64,000 nt of DNA from Actinophytocola xinjiangensis. GTDB lineage: Bacteria; Actinomycetota; Actinomycetes; Mycobacteriales; Pseudonocardiaceae. The notes under the pieces are model-generated. The model did no database searches. It was given only the letters and a program-made list of their open reading frames with translations, and was not told the DNA's origin. The position numbers and the translations under genes are program-made. Shown one piece after another: positions 53,712 through 61,298 of this stretch (positions are counted from its first letter, which is position 1; each line of letters begins with the position of its first letter). Location: NCBI RefSeq assembly GCF_001921215.1, contig NZ_MSIF01000001.1:310001-374000 (forward strand). The letters are read 5' to 3'.

Positions 53712-54038
53712 ATGAGCTCGTCCCCGGAGATGCGGTCGCAGGCAGAGCAGGCCGAAGAGACCACGCCGGCCGGTGAACTGGACTCCGCCGCGTTGGAGGC
53801 CGCCCTGCCGACCCTGACCGACAAGCTCGCCGAACTCGCCTCGGACCTGAGCCCCAGCGAGCGCGAGGTTCTCAGCAGCATCGTGACCTCCTCCGCCCTG
53901 CACCTGGAGAAGCTGGCGGACATCAACGCGGAGGCGGAGTACATCTACTCCAAGCCGATCTCGGCGGCCGCCACCCCCGAGGTGCGCGAGCACCTGCTGG
54001 CCCTGCCCGAGACCCTGGGGTTCACGGAGCAGTCGTGA
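53712..54038 (+). CDS. Small acidic helical protein sharing a motif with the two following oxygenases
   Basis: A 108-residue acidic protein; ATG 53712 follows GGGAGG. After a disordered Ser/Glu-rich start comes a helix-rich segment at 35-68 (LTDKLAELASDLSPSERE then VLSSIVTSSALHLEKL). This aligns without gaps to residues 9-42 and 7-40 of the next two proteins. The tail (69-108) contains EYIYSKPISAAATPEVREH. It may be a stand-alone docking or regulatory peptide, a truncated relative of the oxygenases, or a precursor substrate. No export signal. Its stop overlaps the next start (GTGA), so it is made with the oxygenases. Confidence 0.7.
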   Translation: MSSSPEMRSQAEQAEETTPAGELDSAALEAALPTLTDKLAELASDLSPSEREVLSSIVTSSALHLEKLADINAEAEYIYSKPISAAATPEVREHLLALPETLGFTEQS

Positions 54039-54748
54039 GCCAGACGGACTCGCTGCCGCTCGTCGACCGGTTCGGCCGGCTCTCGGCCGAACTGACGGCG
54101 GCCGAGCGGGAGAACCTCAAACTGCTGCTGAGCATGGCCGCGGGCGGGCTGCTCGTCGGCCACGCCGGCGGCGCGTCCGAGGACCTGCGCCAGGTCGCCC
54201 TCAAGACGGTGCAGCGCTCGCTGCCCAAGCTGCACGACGGCAAGCGGCCCGAGTTCACCACCGGCATCGTCTTCCTCGGCAGGGCACCGTTCTTCACCGA
54301 CGCCGACCTCGCGGCCATGGACGAGGAGTCCCTGGCCAACCGGTACCGCGCCGAACGGTTCCACGACCACTACGTGGCCTCCGGCGCGCCGCTGGCCAGG
54401 GAGATGGCGCTGTCCTCGGACATCAACGACTTCCTCAGCGAGCGGGTCGGCCCGGTGCTGCCGACCTACAAGGCGAACTACCTCTACTACGACGCGCCGG
54501 GCCTGGGCATCGACCCGCACGTCGACAAGGACGAGTTCGCGCTCAACGTGCTCACCATGCTCGAACACCGGCCCGACCAGCGGCACTCGGAGCTGATCCT
54601 CTACCCGCCGGACGAGGCCCCGGTGCACGTCCAACTCGCCCACGGCGAGTCGCTGGTCTTCTTCGCCGACAGCGTGACCCACCAGCGCACCAGAACCGTC
54701 GCCGGTGAGTCGATCAGGCTCGTGTCCTTCGGATACCACCCCATCTAA
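54035..54748 (+). CDS. 2-oxoglutarate/Fe(II) oxygenase-like protein (first of two)
   Basis: A 237-residue protein starting at GTG. The shared N-terminal helical motif is at 9-42 (DRFGRLSAELTAAERENLKL). The C-terminal half has a double-stranded beta-helix pattern: H162-x-D164 (DPHVDKDEF) and distal H216 (SVTHQRT), with R228 as a possible 2-oxoglutarate-binding Arg. The LNVLTMLEH strand is shared with the next protein. It probably hydroxylates or otherwise oxidises a small molecule or peptide. Its paralogue follows after 10 nt. Confidence 0.75.
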   Translation: MSQTDSLPLVDRFGRLSAELTAAERENLKLLLSMAAGGLLVGHAGGASEDLRQVALKTVQRSLPKLHDGKRPEFTTGIVFLGRAPFFTDADLAAMDEESLANRYRAERFHDHYVASGAPLAREMALSSDINDFLSERVGPVLPTYKANYLYYDAPGLGIDPHVDKDEFALNVLTMLEHRPDQRHSELILYPPDEAPVHVQLAHGESLVFFADSVTHQRTRTVAGESIRLVSFGYHPI

Positions 54749-54758
54749 GGAAACCGTG

Positions 54759-55484
54759 ATGCGTGCTACAGCGACCGTCGGCCAGCGGCTGGCCGACCTG
54801 CACGGCAGCCTCAGCCCGGCGGAACAGGCCAACCTCAAACTCATCCTCGGGCTGTCCGCCGGACACCTCGTCCCCGAACGGGATCCGCGCTCCCAGCGGG
54901 GCCGTACGGCGGTTTCCGAGGCGCTGGAACTGTTGTGCCCCTACGAGGTCGCCGACCCGCGCGGCGCGCAGTACCGGGGCCGCCCGGACCTGCTGACCGA
55001 CGCGTTGCTGGACACGCTGATCGCCGAGGCGCGGGACGTCGGCGAGACCGCGGTCCCGTTCGACGAGCACTACCTCGGCTGCGGTGGCCCGGTCGCCGAC
55101 CGGCTGGCCACCAGCGCGGAACTCACCGCGTTGGTCCGGTCGGTCGTGCCGGGCGCCGAACCGACCGGCATCGCCAGCTACCTGTTCTACCGCGACGCCG
55201 GCCAGGGCATCATCCCGCACATCGACACCGACATCTTCTCGCTCAACGTGCTGCTCATGCTGGACCACCGCACCCCGGGTGACCCGGCGACCTCCTCGGC
55301 GCTGTACATGCACTACCCGGACGGCAGCGAGGAACGCTTCCAGCTCACCCCCGGCGAGGTGGTCATCTTCCTGGCCGGAACCCAGGCGCACAGCCGGACC
55401 CCGATCGTCGAGGGCGAGCGGGTCACGATCCTCACGTTCGGCTTCATGCCCCAGGGAGCACCCATCGGGAACTACCGGCGATGA
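54759..55484 (+). CDS. 2-oxoglutarate/Fe(II) oxygenase-like protein (second of two)
   Basis: A 241-residue paralogue of the preceding protein; ATG 54759 has AAGGA upstream. The N-terminal motif is at 7-40 (QRLADLHGSLSPAEQANLKL). Metal-ligand candidates are H154-x-D156 (IPHIDTDIF) and H211 (TQAHSRT), with nearby R213 and R221. Overall similarity to its neighbour is moderate, so the two likely catalyse successive or different oxidations. Its end overlaps the carbamoyltransferase gene (ATGA). Confidence 0.75.
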   Translation: MRATATVGQRLADLHGSLSPAEQANLKLILGLSAGHLVPERDPRSQRGRTAVSEALELLCPYEVADPRGAQYRGRPDLLTDALLDTLIAEARDVGETAVPFDEHYLGCGGPVADRLATSAELTALVRSVVPGAEPTGIASYLFYRDAGQGIIPHIDTDIFSLNVLLMLDHRTPGDPATSSALYMHYPDGSEERFQLTPGEVVIFLAGTQAHSRTPIVEGERVTILTFGFMPQGAPIGNYRR

Positions 55485-57367
55485 CCACCGTCCTCGGTAT
55501 CCACTGTGGACACGAGGCGTCGGTGGCGGTCGTCCGGGACGGGGTTCTGCTCGCGGCCCTCCAGCAGGAACGGGTGACCAGGACCAAGTACGACGGCCAG
55601 GAATGCCTGTCCAACCGGCTGCCGGTACCCCAGGTACTGGCAGCCGCGGGCACCACCCTCGACGAGGTCGACGTCATCGTGTCCTCGTTCCAGGCGGCCG
55701 GCCCGTCGGCCGTCGGCCTCCAGCGGCCGCTGTTCACCGCCGACTTCGACCACTTCGACCCGTTCGACCAGCGGCACCTCGTGGTCTCCCACCACCTCGC
55801 GCACGCCGCCTGCGCGGCCGGGCTGTCCGGGTTCGACACGTGCGCGGTGCTGGTGTCCGACAGTGCCGGCACCACCTCCCGCGACGGCGCCGACCTGTGC
55901 GAGCCGTTCGCCAAGTTCCACGCGCGCTACACCGCCGACGAGCCGGTGACCTCGCTGTTCACCGAACTGCGCTCGGTCTACCGGTTCACCGCCGGCCGGT
56001 TCGAGCTGCTCGCCCGGGACTTCTCCGTGCCGCACAACCAACCCGACGTGTACATGCACGGCGAAGCCAGCCTGTTCGACAACGTCGCGCGGTACCTGTT
56101 CCGCAAGGAACACGCGCACGGCCAGCTGATGGCCCTGGCCGGCCTCCCGTTTCCCGACCGACCCCGACTGTCCAGTTCGGACATCCTGGAGCCGGGGGAG
56201 CCGCCCCGGGTGCGCAACGGTTGGCAGCGGTTGCGCGCCCACCAGGACCCGGTGGCCGACGCGGACGTCGCGGCCGCCGTGCAGGAGGCGTTCACCGAGC
56301 TGGTCACCCACCAGGCGCGCCGGGCGGTCGCGCTGTCCGGGCAGCGGCGGATCTGTTGCGCCGGCGGGGTCTTCCTCAACCTCACCGGCAACACCGCGAT
56401 CCACGGCCTCGACCAGGTCGACGAGATCTACGTGCCGTCCTGCCCGCACGACGCCGGCATCTCCGTCGGCGCGGCGTTTCTCGGCTACTACCACCGAGAA
56501 CCGGCACCGGTCGCCGGCGAGCGCGTCCGGGCGGACTTCCTCGGCCGCGACGCCGACGAGGTCACCGTCGTCACCGCCGCCGCCCGCGGCTTCACCGAGA
56601 CCACCGGCGACGGCGACCTGGCGCGCCGCGCGGCGCGGGCACTGGCCGGCGGCGCGATCGTGGCCCGCTACGGCGGCCGGGCCGAGTTCGGGCCACGGGC
56701 GCTGGGCAACCGCTCGATCCTGTGCCACCCGGTCGGCTGCCAGGACGCCCGCGCCCGCCTCAACACCATCAAGGGCCGGCAGTGGTGGCGGCCGGTCGCC
56801 CCGGTCGTGCGGGGCCAGGACGTGGACACCTACTTCGACGGGCCGGCCGAGTCGCCGTTCATGAACTTCAACTTCACCGTGCGCCCCGAGCACCGCCACC
56901 TGCTCGCCGACGCGGTGCACCTGGACGGCACCGCGCGGGTGCAGACGGTCACCGAGCGGGACAACCCGGCGATGTACCGGCTGCTGACCGAGATCGCCGC
57001 CCTCGGCGCCGTCCCGGTCCTGATCAACACCTCGCTCAACGGCCCAGGCGAACCCATCCTGGAGTCCACTGAGGACGTTCTGGGGTTCGTCCGGCGCACC
57101 TCGGTCGACCTGCTGCTGACCGCCACCCACCTGTTCGCCTCACCGGACAAGCCCGACCTCGTCGACGTCACGCCCCGACCGGGCGCGGTCCTGGCCACCT
57201 TCGGTGGCGGGGCCGACCGCCGGTACCTGATCAGCGACGCCGACGCCACCGAACCCGTCGACCAGGACCTGTTCCTCGCGCTGTGCCGCGACCAGGTCGC
57301 CACCGTCGACCGGCACGAAAGGCGGGTCGGGACACTGCTGGAGATGGGTCTGCTCGTTGAGTACTGA
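55481..57367 (+). CDS. O-carbamoyltransferase (TobZ/NovN/NodU family)
   Basis: A 628-residue protein of normal family length. The N-terminal Kae1-like domain holds the metal-binding motif HHLAHA (H104-H108) and VSDSAG (D127). The C-terminal YrdC-like domain includes RAEFGPRALGNRS and INTSLNGPGEPI. From carbamoyl phosphate and ATP the family makes carbamoyl-adenylate and transfers the carbamoyl group to a hydroxyl. With two oxygenases just upstream, a newly introduced hydroxyl is a natural acceptor. This family marks antibiotic pathways such as tobramycin, novobiocin and cephamycin. Confidence 0.93.
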   Translation: MTTVLGIHCGHEASVAVVRDGVLLAALQQERVTRTKYDGQECLSNRLPVPQVLAAAGTTLDEVDVIVSSFQAAGPSAVGLQRPLFTADFDHFDPFDQRHLVVSHHLAHAACAAGLSGFDTCAVLVSDSAGTTSRDGADLCEPFAKFHARYTADEPVTSLFTELRSVYRFTAGRFELLARDFSVPHNQPDVYMHGEASLFDNVARYLFRKEHAHGQLMALAGLPFPDRPRLSSSDILEPGEPPRVRNGWQRLRAHQDPVADADVAAAVQEAFTELVTHQARRAVALSGQRRICCAGGVFLNLTGNTAIHGLDQVDEIYVPSCPHDAGISVGAAFLGYYHREPAPVAGERVRADFLGRDADEVTVVTAAARGFTETTGDGDLARRAARALAGGAIVARYGGRAEFGPRALGNRSILCHPVGCQDARARLNTIKGRQWWRPVAPVVRGQDVDTYFDGPAESPFMNFNFTVRPEHRHLLADAVHLDGTARVQTVTERDNPAMYRLLTEIAALGAVPVLINTSLNGPGEPILESTEDVLGFVRRTSVDLLLTATHLFASPDKPDLVDVTPRPGAVLATFGGGADRRYLISDADATEPVDQDLFLALCRDQVATVDRHERRVGTLLEMGLLVEY

Positions 57368-58601
57368 CACCAGTGCGCCAGCACGGGAGCCGGCGGCACT
57401 GACCCGCCGGCTCTCCTCGGCGACGTTCGTGTCGTTCTTCGCCATCGCGGTGATCGAGTTCGCGGTGCCGTTCGTCGCGGTCGCCACCCTCGGCGCCAAC
57501 GCGATGATCGTCGCCGTGCTCGGCGTGTGCCGCTTCGCCCCGCAGGTGGTCTTCGCCCGCGCCGCGACCGCCGTGGTCAACCGCTACGACCAGCGCACGG
57601 TCATGCTCGCCTCGGAATGGCTGCGGGTGCTCGCGTTCGCGCTCTCGGCGGTGGCGCTGCTGGCCTCACCGGTCGTCGGCTTCGTGGTGTTCGCGCTGGC
57701 CAACCTGGCGCTGGGCCTGGGCTCGATCCTCACCGCGGTCGCCGTGCAGGTGCTGGTGCCGCTCGCCTTCGACGACCGCGACCTGCCCAGGGTGTACTCG
57801 CGGCTGGGCATGGCCGAGTCCCTCGCCGACGGCGGCGGCCCGTTCTTCGCCGGCCTCGCGCTGGCGATGTTCGACGTGTCCGGCACGTTCGTGGTCGCGG
57901 CCGGTCTGGCCGCCGCCGCGTGCCTGCTGCTGCGCGGCATGCCCAGGGTCAGGGTGAGCGAACCGACCGGTGCCGCCCCGACCCGGGACCGTTCCACGCT
58001 GCGCCACGGGATCCGGGCCAACTTCGCCACCGGGCCACTGCGCGTGCTGACCGGCTGGGCGCTGGCCTACAACCTCGGCCAGTGCCTGATCGAGGCCATG
58101 TTGCTGATCGCCATCCTGGAGCGCACCAGCATCGGCGCCGCCTCCTACGGCGTGATCAAGACCTGTGCGGTGCTGTTCGCCGCGCTCGGCGCCTACCTGG
58201 CGACCAGGTTGCCCAAGGCCCTGTCCGGCGGGTGGGGGATCTCGCTGTTCGGGTTCGGCGCCATCGGCTCGTACGTGCTGCTCGGCATCGGGCTCTACGT
58301 GCCCGGCGCGGCCGGGGTCGCGTTCATCGTCGCCGGGTTCGCGCTCGACGAGCTGTGCTCGGGCATCGTGCTGGTCCTGATCCAGACCTTCCGTGCCCGC
58401 GCCATCGCCAACGAGGACCGGGCGGCGGCCACCGCCGGGTACCGGGCGATGAATCTGACCGCCGTCCCCGTCGGGTTCCTGCTCGGCGGCGTCCTCGGCC
58501 TGGTGCTGTCACCGTCGGCGACGATCGTCGCGGTCGGCGCCGCGATGCTAGTGTTCGGTCTCGTGATCTGGTCACCCCGAGTACGCGCCGTGGCCGCGTG
58601 A
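57357..58601 (+). CDS. MFS transporter with TTG start
   Basis: A 414-residue membrane protein with about 12 hydrophobic helices, starting at TTG 57357 inside the end of the carbamoyltransferase gene (11-nt overlap; GAGATGG upstream). It resembles MFS exporters of the macrolide-efflux type. In this cluster it probably exports the carbamoylated product or confers self-resistance; inference. Confidence 0.85.
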   Translation: MSTDTSAPAREPAALTRRLSSATFVSFFAIAVIEFAVPFVAVATLGANAMIVAVLGVCRFAPQVVFARAATAVVNRYDQRTVMLASEWLRVLAFALSAVALLASPVVGFVVFALANLALGLGSILTAVAVQVLVPLAFDDRDLPRVYSRLGMAESLADGGGPFFAGLALAMFDVSGTFVVAAGLAAAACLLLRGMPRVRVSEPTGAAPTRDRSTLRHGIRANFATGPLRVLTGWALAYNLGQCLIEAMLLIAILERTSIGAASYGVIKTCAVLFAALGAYLATRLPKALSGGWGISLFGFGAIGSYVLLGIGLYVPGAAGVAFIVAGFALDELCSGIVLVLIQTFRARAIANEDRAAATAGYRAMNLTAVPVGFLLGGVLGLVLSPSATIVAVGAAMLVFGLVIWSPRVRAVAA

Positions 58602-59107
58602 GCGACGAACCCGGCCCGGAGATCGTCACCCATCGGCTGCTGCTGACCCGCATCGCCGAGCGGGACACCGCCGATCTGGTCGCCATGCTGATCAAACCCG
58701 AGGTCCACGAGTTCATCGGCGGCATGACCCTCACCCCGCTGGAGGCCACCCAGTGGGTCCGGCGCTGGATCCGCGGCTCGGCCAACCCCGACGTCCTGTG
58801 GATCAACTACGTCGCCCGGCGCAGCCCCGGCGACCAGTTCGTCGGCCTCGCCCAGGCGACCGTGACCCTCGGCCAGGACCACACCGGCTGCGAACTGGCC
58901 TACCTGGTCGACCCGCCCGCCCAGCACCAGGGCTACGGCACGGAGATGATGCGCGGCTTCCACGCCGAGCTGCGCGACACGCTGCGCCCGGGTGAGTTCA
59001 CCGCCAACATCCTGCCGGGGCACACCGCCTCGGAGGGCGTGGCCAAGGCCGTCGGCCTCGCCCCGACCACCGAACTCGTCGACGGGGAACGGGTCTGGCG
59101 CGAGTGA
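58598..59107 (+). CDS. GNAT-family N-acetyltransferase
   Basis: A 169-residue protein starting at GTG overlapping the MFS stop. It begins with THRLLLTRIAERD typical of RimJ-like acetyltransferases. The acetyl-CoA loop is AQHQGYGTEMM, and the C-terminal GHTASEGVAKAVGL. It could acetylate an amine of the pathway product or serve in self-protection. Last gene clearly coupled to the carbamoyltransferase cluster. Confidence 0.87.
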   Translation: MSDEPGPEIVTHRLLLTRIAERDTADLVAMLIKPEVHEFIGGMTLTPLEATQWVRRWIRGSANPDVLWINYVARRSPGDQFVGLAQATVTLGQDHTGCELAYLVDPPAQHQGYGTEMMRGFHAELRDTLRPGEFTANILPGHTASEGVAKAVGLAPTTELVDGERVWRE

Positions 59108-59178
59108 GCGACCCCGCCGGGTCGCGGGTAGGGTCAGGGGCTCTGACCGGCGGATACTCCGAGAGAGGCCAGCGACCC

Positions 59179-60054
59179 GTGGAGCGGAAACAGACCCACA
59201 CGCTCAGCACCGACGGCGCCGACATCGTCTACGACGTCCACGGCCCGCTGCCCCCGGCCGACGGCCGCCCGCCGCTGCTGATGATCGGCCAGCCGATGGA
59301 CGCCTCCGGTTTCGAGACGCTGGCCTCCCTGCTCCCCGACCGCACGGTGGTCACCTACGACCCGCGCGGCCTCGGCCGCAGCGTCCGCCGCGACGGGCGG
59401 GTCGACAACCGGCCCGACACCCAGGCGCAGGACGTGCACGCGGTCATCCAGGCGCTCGGCGCCGGCCCGGTCGAGCTGTTCGGCAGCAGCGGCGGTGCGA
59501 TCGCCGGGCTCGCGCTGGTCACCGCGCACCCCGAGGACGTGCTGACGCTGGTGGCCCACGAGCCGCCGATCATCCCGGCGCTGCCCGACGCGCATGCGGC
59601 CCAGCGGGCCAGGAACGCGATCACCACCGTGTACGAGGAGCGCGGCTTCGGCGCCGGCATGGCGGCGTTCATGGTGCTGTCGGACTGGCACGGCGAGTTC
59701 ACCGACGAGTACTTCGCCCAGCCGGCGCCCGACCCGGCGGCGTTCGGTATGCCCGCCGAGGACGACGGGGCCCGCGACGACCCGCTGCTGTCCGACCGTT
59801 CGTGGGCGGTCAGCGACTACCAGCCCGACGTGGCCGCCCTGACCGCGGCGCCGAGCCGGATCGTGATCGCCGTGGGGGAGGAGACCGGTGACGTGTTCAC
59901 CGGTCGGACGGCCGTGGCCACCGCCGGGCTGCTCGGCCGGACGGCCACGGTGTTCCCCAGCCACCACGGCGGTTTCCTCAGCGGTGAGTTCGGCTACCCC
60001 GGCAAGCCGGAGGAGTTCGCCGTGCGGCTGCGTGAGGTCCTCGCCGGCGACTGA
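59179..60054 (+). CDS. Alpha/beta-fold hydrolase
   Basis: A 291-residue protein. GTG 59179 is preferred (GAGAGAGG upstream, and the family N-terminus starts near VERKQTHTLS). An upstream in-frame GTG at 59104 would overlap the acetyltransferase gene. The nucleophile elbow is FGSSGG (S104), with YDPRGLGRS and a C-terminal His in SHHGGFLSG. Substrate unknown; it is close to small esterase/lactonase-like hydrolases of actinobacteria. Probably a separate gene between the carbamoyltransferase cluster and the deaminase module. Confidence 0.83.
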   Translation: MERKQTHTLSTDGADIVYDVHGPLPPADGRPPLLMIGQPMDASGFETLASLLPDRTVVTYDPRGLGRSVRRDGRVDNRPDTQAQDVHAVIQALGAGPVELFGSSGGAIAGLALVTAHPEDVLTLVAHEPPIIPALPDAHAAQRARNAITTVYEERGFGAGMAAFMVLSDWHGEFTDEYFAQPAPDPAAFGMPAEDDGARDDPLLSDRSWAVSDYQPDVAALTAAPSRIVIAVGEETGDVFTGRTAVATAGLLGRTATVFPSHHGGFLSGEFGYPGKPEEFAVRLREVLAGD

Positions 60055-60062
60055 GCCGCACG

Positions 60063-60072
60063 TGGTATACCA
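60063..60072. promoter_or_regulatory. TGGTATACCA operator upstream of the GntR gene
   Basis: Perfect 10-bp palindrome ending 6 nt before the GntR start codon. It is identical to the element in the deaminase divergent promoter (61282-61291). Its form, inverted TGGT/ACCA half-sites, is typical of FCD-type GntR operators. It implies autorepression and a nearly leaderless transcript. Confidence 0.75.
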
Positions 60073-60078
60073 AATCAC

Positions 60079-60723
60079 GTGGATGAACGCGGCTTCGAGC
60101 CGGAGTCCGAGCGGGTCACCCGCCGGCTGCGCGACGAGATCATCGACGGCGTCCGGCCGTCGGGGAGCCGTCTCGTGGAACGCGACCTGGCCGCCGAACT
60201 GGGCGTGAGCCGCGTCCCGGTGCGCGACGCCCTGCGCGCCCTGGTGGCGGAGGGGCTGGTGACGCCCCGGCCCAGGACGTGGGCCGTGGTCCGCACGTTC
60301 ACCGCCGCCGACGTGGCGGACCTCAACGAGGTGCGGGGGGCGTTCGAGCCGCTCACGTTCCGGCTGGCCGCCCAACGCCGCACCACCGACGGCCTGCGCC
60401 GCCTGCGCGAGGTGCTCGACAGGGAGCTCGCGGCCGCCAACGCTGGCGACGCCGTGACCGCCCGCCGCGCGGCGGGCGACTTCCACGCCGTGGTCTCCAC
60501 CCTGGCCGCCAACGACCTGCTCTCCGAACTCGAACGGTCGCTGCGCCCCCGCATGCGCTGGCTGCTGTCCCAGCACGACGACCTGCTGGCCATCGCCGCC
60601 GAGCACGAGGCCCTCTACGACGCCATCGCCGCCCGCGACCTCCCCGAGGTGGACAGGCTCGTCGCCGGCCACCTCACCACCGGCCGCGCCGAGGCCACCC
60701 GTCGCGCCGCCCGCCCGGACTGA
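60079..60723 (+). CDS. GntR-family regulator, FCD subfamily
   Basis: A 214-residue protein starting at GTG with no Shine-Dalgarno. The winged helix-turn-helix (about 10-75) has LAAELGVSRVPVRDALRALV and EGLVTPRPR. The FCD domain (about 85-205) has RGAFEPLTFRLAA, FHAVVSTLA and EHEALYDAIAARD with metal/ligand His positions. Operators before its own start and between the deaminase genes suggest it represses both until a ligand, perhaps a purine/pyrimidine or deamination substrate, is bound. Confidence 0.93.
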   Translation: MDERGFEPESERVTRRLRDEIIDGVRPSGSRLVERDLAAELGVSRVPVRDALRALVAEGLVTPRPRTWAVVRTFTAADVADLNEVRGAFEPLTFRLAAQRRTTDGLRRLREVLDRELAAANAGDAVTARRAAGDFHAVVSTLAANDLLSELERSLRPRMRWLLSQHDDLLAIAAEHEALYDAIAARDLPEVDRLVAGHLTTGRAEATRRAARPD

Positions 60724-60778
60724 TCGGCCCTGCTCGGCGGGGGAGCTGAGGCCGGCCGCCCCGGTTGGTCGGGTCCGC

Positions 60779-61276
60779 TCAGCCGGGCTGGCCGATGCCG
60801 TGCAGGCGTGCGTGCAACGCGCGGATCTCGGTGGTCAGGGTCGGGTCGGGGCCGGCGGTGGGGATCGCCGGGGCGACGGCGTTGATCGGCAGCGGGGCGA
60901 CCGGGCCCGGCGGGATGCCCCACTCGCGCAGCCACCCCGTCAGCTGTTCGGTGCTGGCGGCGTACACGATCCGGCCGAGGCCGACCCACGCGTGCGCGGC
61001 CGAGCACATCGGGCAGTGCTCGCCGGAGGTGTAGACCGTGGCGGTGGCCCGGGCCGCCGGGGTGAGGTGGTCGGCGGCCCAGCGGGCGATGGCGAACTCG
61101 GGGTGGCGGGTCCGGTCGCCGTCGGCGATCCTGTTGCGGTCGGTGAACAGCACCGTGCCGGACTCGTCCACCAGCAGCGAGCCGAACGGCTCGTCGCCGG
61201 CGTCGAGCGCCTCGGTGGCGAGGTCGACGCAGTGCCGCAGGTGCCGGTGGTCCCGCGCGGTGAGAACATCCTGCAT
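60779..61276 (-). CDS. Nucleoside/guanine deaminase-like protein (CDA fold)
   Basis: A 165-residue zinc deaminase. The zinc site is H58-P-E60 (TRHPEFAIA) and C88-x-x-C91 (GEHCPMC), with E60 the catalytic acid. EPFGSLLVD matches the guanine deaminase/tRNA-adenosine-deaminase-like group; the HxE and CPMC pattern fits free-base or nucleoside deaminases. Start ATG 61276 leaves only 22 nt to the divergent amidohydrolase gene, that gap being the GntR operator, so translation is probably leaderless. Confidence 0.87.
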   Translation of the reverse strand: MQDVLTARDHRHLRHCVDLATEALDAGDEPFGSLLVDESGTVLFTDRNRIADGDRTRHPEFAIARWAADHLTPAARATATVYTSGEHCPMCSAAHAWVGLGRIVYAASTEQLTGWLREWGIPPGPVAPLPINAVAPAIPTAGPDPTLTTEIRALHARLHGIGQPG

Positions 61277-61281
61277 AGAAT

Positions 61282-61291
61282 TGGTATACCA
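61282..61291. promoter_or_regulatory. TGGTATACCA operator between divergent deaminase genes
   Basis: Perfect palindrome in the 22-nt gap between starts at 61276 and 61299, identical to 60063-60072. A near copy, TTGGCATACCAA (61573-61584), lies inside the amidohydrolase gene and could be an auxiliary site for looping or roadblock repression. Confidence 0.75.
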
Positions 61292-61298
61292 TATTTCC

